Shown piece by piece: positions 6,226 through 8,122 of a stretch of DNA of 8,122 nucleotides. Every line of letters begins with the position of its first letter. Position 1 is the stretch's first letter. Below the pieces are notes generated by a model, which saw nothing but the letters and a program-made list of their open reading frames with translations, was not told where the DNA came from and ran no database searches. The DNA comes from Planctomycetota bacterium. Lineage in GTDB: Bacteria > Planctomycetota > UBA11346. The position numbers were made by a program, and so were the translations under genes. The DNA is taken from NCBI GenBank assembly GCA_024641365.1, contig JAHEDF010000159.1, positions 1 to 8,122 on the forward strand, in the 5' to 3' direction.

Positions 6226-8122
6226 TCAGCGGCGGCGACGTCCTAAGCGGATGCCACCAACCAGTGGTTTGAGAATGCGTGGTTGTCCAACCGGCATCTC
6301 AGCTATGGTGCGTTTAACTTCGGGTTCAGCCGGAGTTGCCTCGAATCCTTCAATCTTTTCTTCTTCAAGCAACAGTCCGATGTGCTTCTCAATTTCTAAT
6401 AAGAACTGACCATCCTCTGGCGTGATAAACGTACGAGCTATTCCCTTAGCGCCATTGCGTGCAGTACGGCCAATACGATGCACGTACTCTTCAGGCATTT
6501 CTGGAATATCGTAATTCACCACATGCGACACAGTTGGGATGTCTAAACCGCGCGCAGCTACATTGGTGGCAATCAAACTTTGAATCTCGCCAGAACGGAA
6601 AGCGGCCAAAATGCGCTCACGCTTGGTCTGCGGCAAGTCGCCATGGATTGCGCCCGCTGACATATTTTTTTTCTTCAACACTTCAGCAACGCGGTCAGTT
6701 TGATGCTTAGTGCGACAGAATACGACTAATTGGGGTGGGTTTTGTGTTTCAATAAAATGGGCGAGCAGCGCATTTTTTCGCTCACGTGCAACAGGTATGT
6801 ATTTCTGATCAACCTGCTCAACCGTTATTACTTTCGGCGTGATGCGAATTGACTCAGGTTCTTTCATGTGTTTCTGCGCCATTTCCTTCACTTCGTCAGG
6901 GAAGGTCGCAGAGAACAACAGTACTTGACGAGTCGGTGGCGTGTGGCCCAAGATGTAATTAACATCTGGCCAGAAACCAATATCCAACATCTGATCAGCT
7001 TCATCTAACACCAATGTTTGGAGACCAGATAAATCCAAGGCACGACGTTTCATGTGGTCAATAATTCGACCTGGTGTGCCAATAATAACATGTGGGAACG
7101 ATTCTAAAGCACGTACTTGGTCATCCATGGGCGTGCCGCCATAAATAACTGCCGCACGTGCACCACTGGCACCAGCCATACGATTAAATTCATTATAAAC
7201 TTGGCGCGCTAATTCACGGGTTGGACATAAGATTAACGCAACCGGTTTACGCTCAGGGCTTTCAACGCTGTATAATTTTTGTAAAATTGGTAATACGAAA
7301 GCGGCTGTTTTACCAGTTCCCGTTTGTGCCTGTCCAAGAATATCTTTTCCCGTTAAAATTACTGGAATGCTTTGTTCCTGAATCGGCGATGGTTCATTAT
7401 AACCAATCGCTGCAAGATCGGCTAAAATTTGGTCATTCAATCCTAATTTTGAAAATCCGGGCGATTTTTCTCGTGCAGCTAAAGCGACGGGGTCTTGCTG
7501 CGCTAATGGCAAACTTGGCGCTTCGCCAACTGGTTCCATGCCATGCGTCTTTAATGGCGAGCGACCGCGGTTTGGAGCTACTTGAGCAGGGCGACGCGAT
7601 TCTGGTTGTGCTGTCACTAATGACGGTGGTGTCGATTTAGTCGTGGTGCCATTATTTTGGACAGGCACTTGATGGGTGGAAACTGGTGTTCGTTGTGATG
7701 TCGCCACTGTAGCGAGCGAAGCCGGTACTCCATCAGAGCGTTCATTGCCAGCAACACGAACGACCGCTTTTCGCAATGAAAATAAATCACCACGATCACC
7801 GCGCATGATAAACCCAGGTGCTTCAACCAAGGCAATATGTCCGAACGGTACATTTTTAGCGACGATGGTGCCAACAACCTGATGAAATTCTGAATGCGGT
7901 ACACCTTGCGCTGGACACGGACCTACGCCTATTTCAGCTAATAATTCACTGAGTCGTGCTTGCGCCCAAGTTGGGGTTGATGGATCGCATAATTCCAAAA
8001 TACCTTTGGAAAAAGAACACAAACGATCCAGTACACTCGGTAAAGGGCGTTGTGGTCCTTCCAAGCGCGGACGTGGGGCACGTTGGTCAGCAGTCGATTG
8101 CGTAGTTGGTGTGGCAGGACGT
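6226..8122 (-). CDS. DEAD-box RNA helicase with an N-terminal GrpE-like domain (5' end outside window)
   Basis: An ATP-dependent RNA-unwinding enzyme. The frame has no stop up to the window edge. The only near candidate start is a TTG at 8064, with no good Shine-Dalgarno, so the true start is probably further right. Numbering from the first full codon at 8121 (631 residues visible): 1-26 is Pro/Arg/Thr-rich. Residues 27-126 resemble the C-terminal part of GrpE. Residues 127-219 are a Pro/Ser/Thr/Gln-rich linker. The helicase core follows with a Q motif (F223, GYNEPSPIQ 240-248), AQTGTGKT (265-272), PTRELA (300-305), TPGR (349-352), DEAD (373-376), SAT (404-406), VVFCRTK (466-472), ATNVAARGLDIP (518-529) and HRIGRTAR (548-555). 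It ends in a basic tail, GGIRLGRRRR. All motifs are intact and the core is RhlE-like, suggesting roles in ribosome assembly, RNA decay or cold adaptation. The amidase gene follows after 15 bases. Confidence 0.95.
   Translation of the reverse strand, partial: RPATPTTQSTADQRAPRPRLEGPQRPLPSVLDRLCSFSKGILELCDPSTPTWAQARLSELLAEIGVGPCPAQGVPHSEFHQVVGTIVAKNVPFGHIALVEAPGFIMRGDRGDLFSLRKAVVRVAGNERSDGVPASLATVATSQRTPVSTHQVPVQNNGTTTKSTPPSLVTAQPESRRPAQVAPNRGRSPLKTHGMEPVGEAPSLPLAQQDPVALAAREKSPGFSKLGLNDQILADLAAIGYNEPSPIQEQSIPVILTGKDILGQAQTGTGKTAAFVLPILQKLYSVESPERKPVALILCPTRELARQVYNEFNRMAGASGARAAVIYGGTPMDDQVRALESFPHVIIGTPGRIIDHMKRRALDLSGLQTLVLDEADQMLDIGFWPDVNYILGHTPPTRQVLLFSATFPDEVKEMAQKHMKEPESIRITPKVITVEQVDQKYIPVARERKNALLAHFIETQNPPQLVVFCRTKHQTDRVAEVLKKKNMSAGAIHGDLPQTKRERILAAFRSGEIQSLIATNVAARGLDIPTVSHVVNYDIPEMPEEYVHRIGRTARNGAKGIARTFITPEDGQFLLEIEKHIGLLLEEEKIEGFEATPAEPEVKRTIAEMPVGQPRILKPLVGGIRLGRRRR
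7744..8043 (-). other. GrpE-like domain within the helicase N-terminus
   Basis: This part of the helicase reads LPSVLDRLCSF, then a Leu-rich helical stretch ending LSELLAEIGVGPCPAQG, then FHQVVGTIVAKNVPFGHIAL, VEAPGFIMRG and SLRKAVVRVAG. The order matches the end of the GrpE long helix followed by its beta domain: a helix ending in ...LL..iGV, a G..F...H.vv block, a P.G.I..V..pGy block, and LR.A.V.V. The long N-terminal coiled coil of GrpE is not visible and might lie outside the window. The assignment rests on pattern reading only. Confidence 0.6.

Noticed and set aside
7221..7904. Open frames on both strands inside the helicase gene (7221-7640, 7617-7904, 7676-7882)
   Set aside because: They overlap the helicase coding sequence, lack motifs and are explained as shadows.

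Overview
This window looks like ordinary chromosome from a Gram-negative-type bacterium of moderate GC (mid-40s by eye, not counted). The best lineage guess is the PVC group (Planctomycetota / Verrucomicrobiota / Lentisphaerota). Four things point there: a short ECF-type sigma factor of the kind known from Rhodopirellula and Verrucomicrobium, translationally coupled to a FecR-domain membrane protein; a secreted sialate O-acetylesterase-type enzyme, a family often abundant in these phyla; a lipobox followed by Gln, which suggests an outer membrane; and a GrpE-like domain of divergent type. This is inference from family content, not a taxonomic assignment.

Layout, left to right. Positions 1-3645 hold four genes on the minus strand. 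In transcription order they are a secreted SASA-type carbohydrate esterase (3645-2233), a classical short-chain dehydrogenase (2162-1464), an ECF-type sigma factor (1347-772) and a FecR-domain single-pass membrane protein that runs off the left edge (775-1). The sigma and FecR genes overlap by the 4 bases ATGA. A divergent intergenic region (3646-3909) separates this block from argC (3910-4959, plus strand), the arginine-biosynthesis N-acetyl-gamma-glutamyl-phosphate reductase. argC converges on a tRNA-Leu(GAG) gene (5135-5049, minus), and a long hairpin at 5013-5053 serves both directions as a terminator. The tRNA has its own good promoter with a GC-rich discriminator.

The right part is a two-gene minus-strand operon. 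A DEAD-box RNA helicase enters from the right edge (8122-6226, 5' end not in the window). It is followed after 15 bases by an outer-membrane-type lipoprotein with LysM and zinc amidase (Amidase_2/PGRP) domains (6210-5281).

How the genes work together: the sigma/FecR pair is a surface-signalling or regulatory module, the esterase deacetylates glycans outside the cytoplasm, and the amidase cuts peptidoglycan. argC and the tRNA are housekeeping. The most unusual object is the helicase. Its N-terminal part, before the Q motif, reads as a GrpE-like (DnaK nucleotide-exchange factor) C-terminal domain joined by a Pro/Ser/Thr-rich linker to a complete DEAD-box core. I saw no CRISPR array, insertion sequence, integrase, phage gene or origin.
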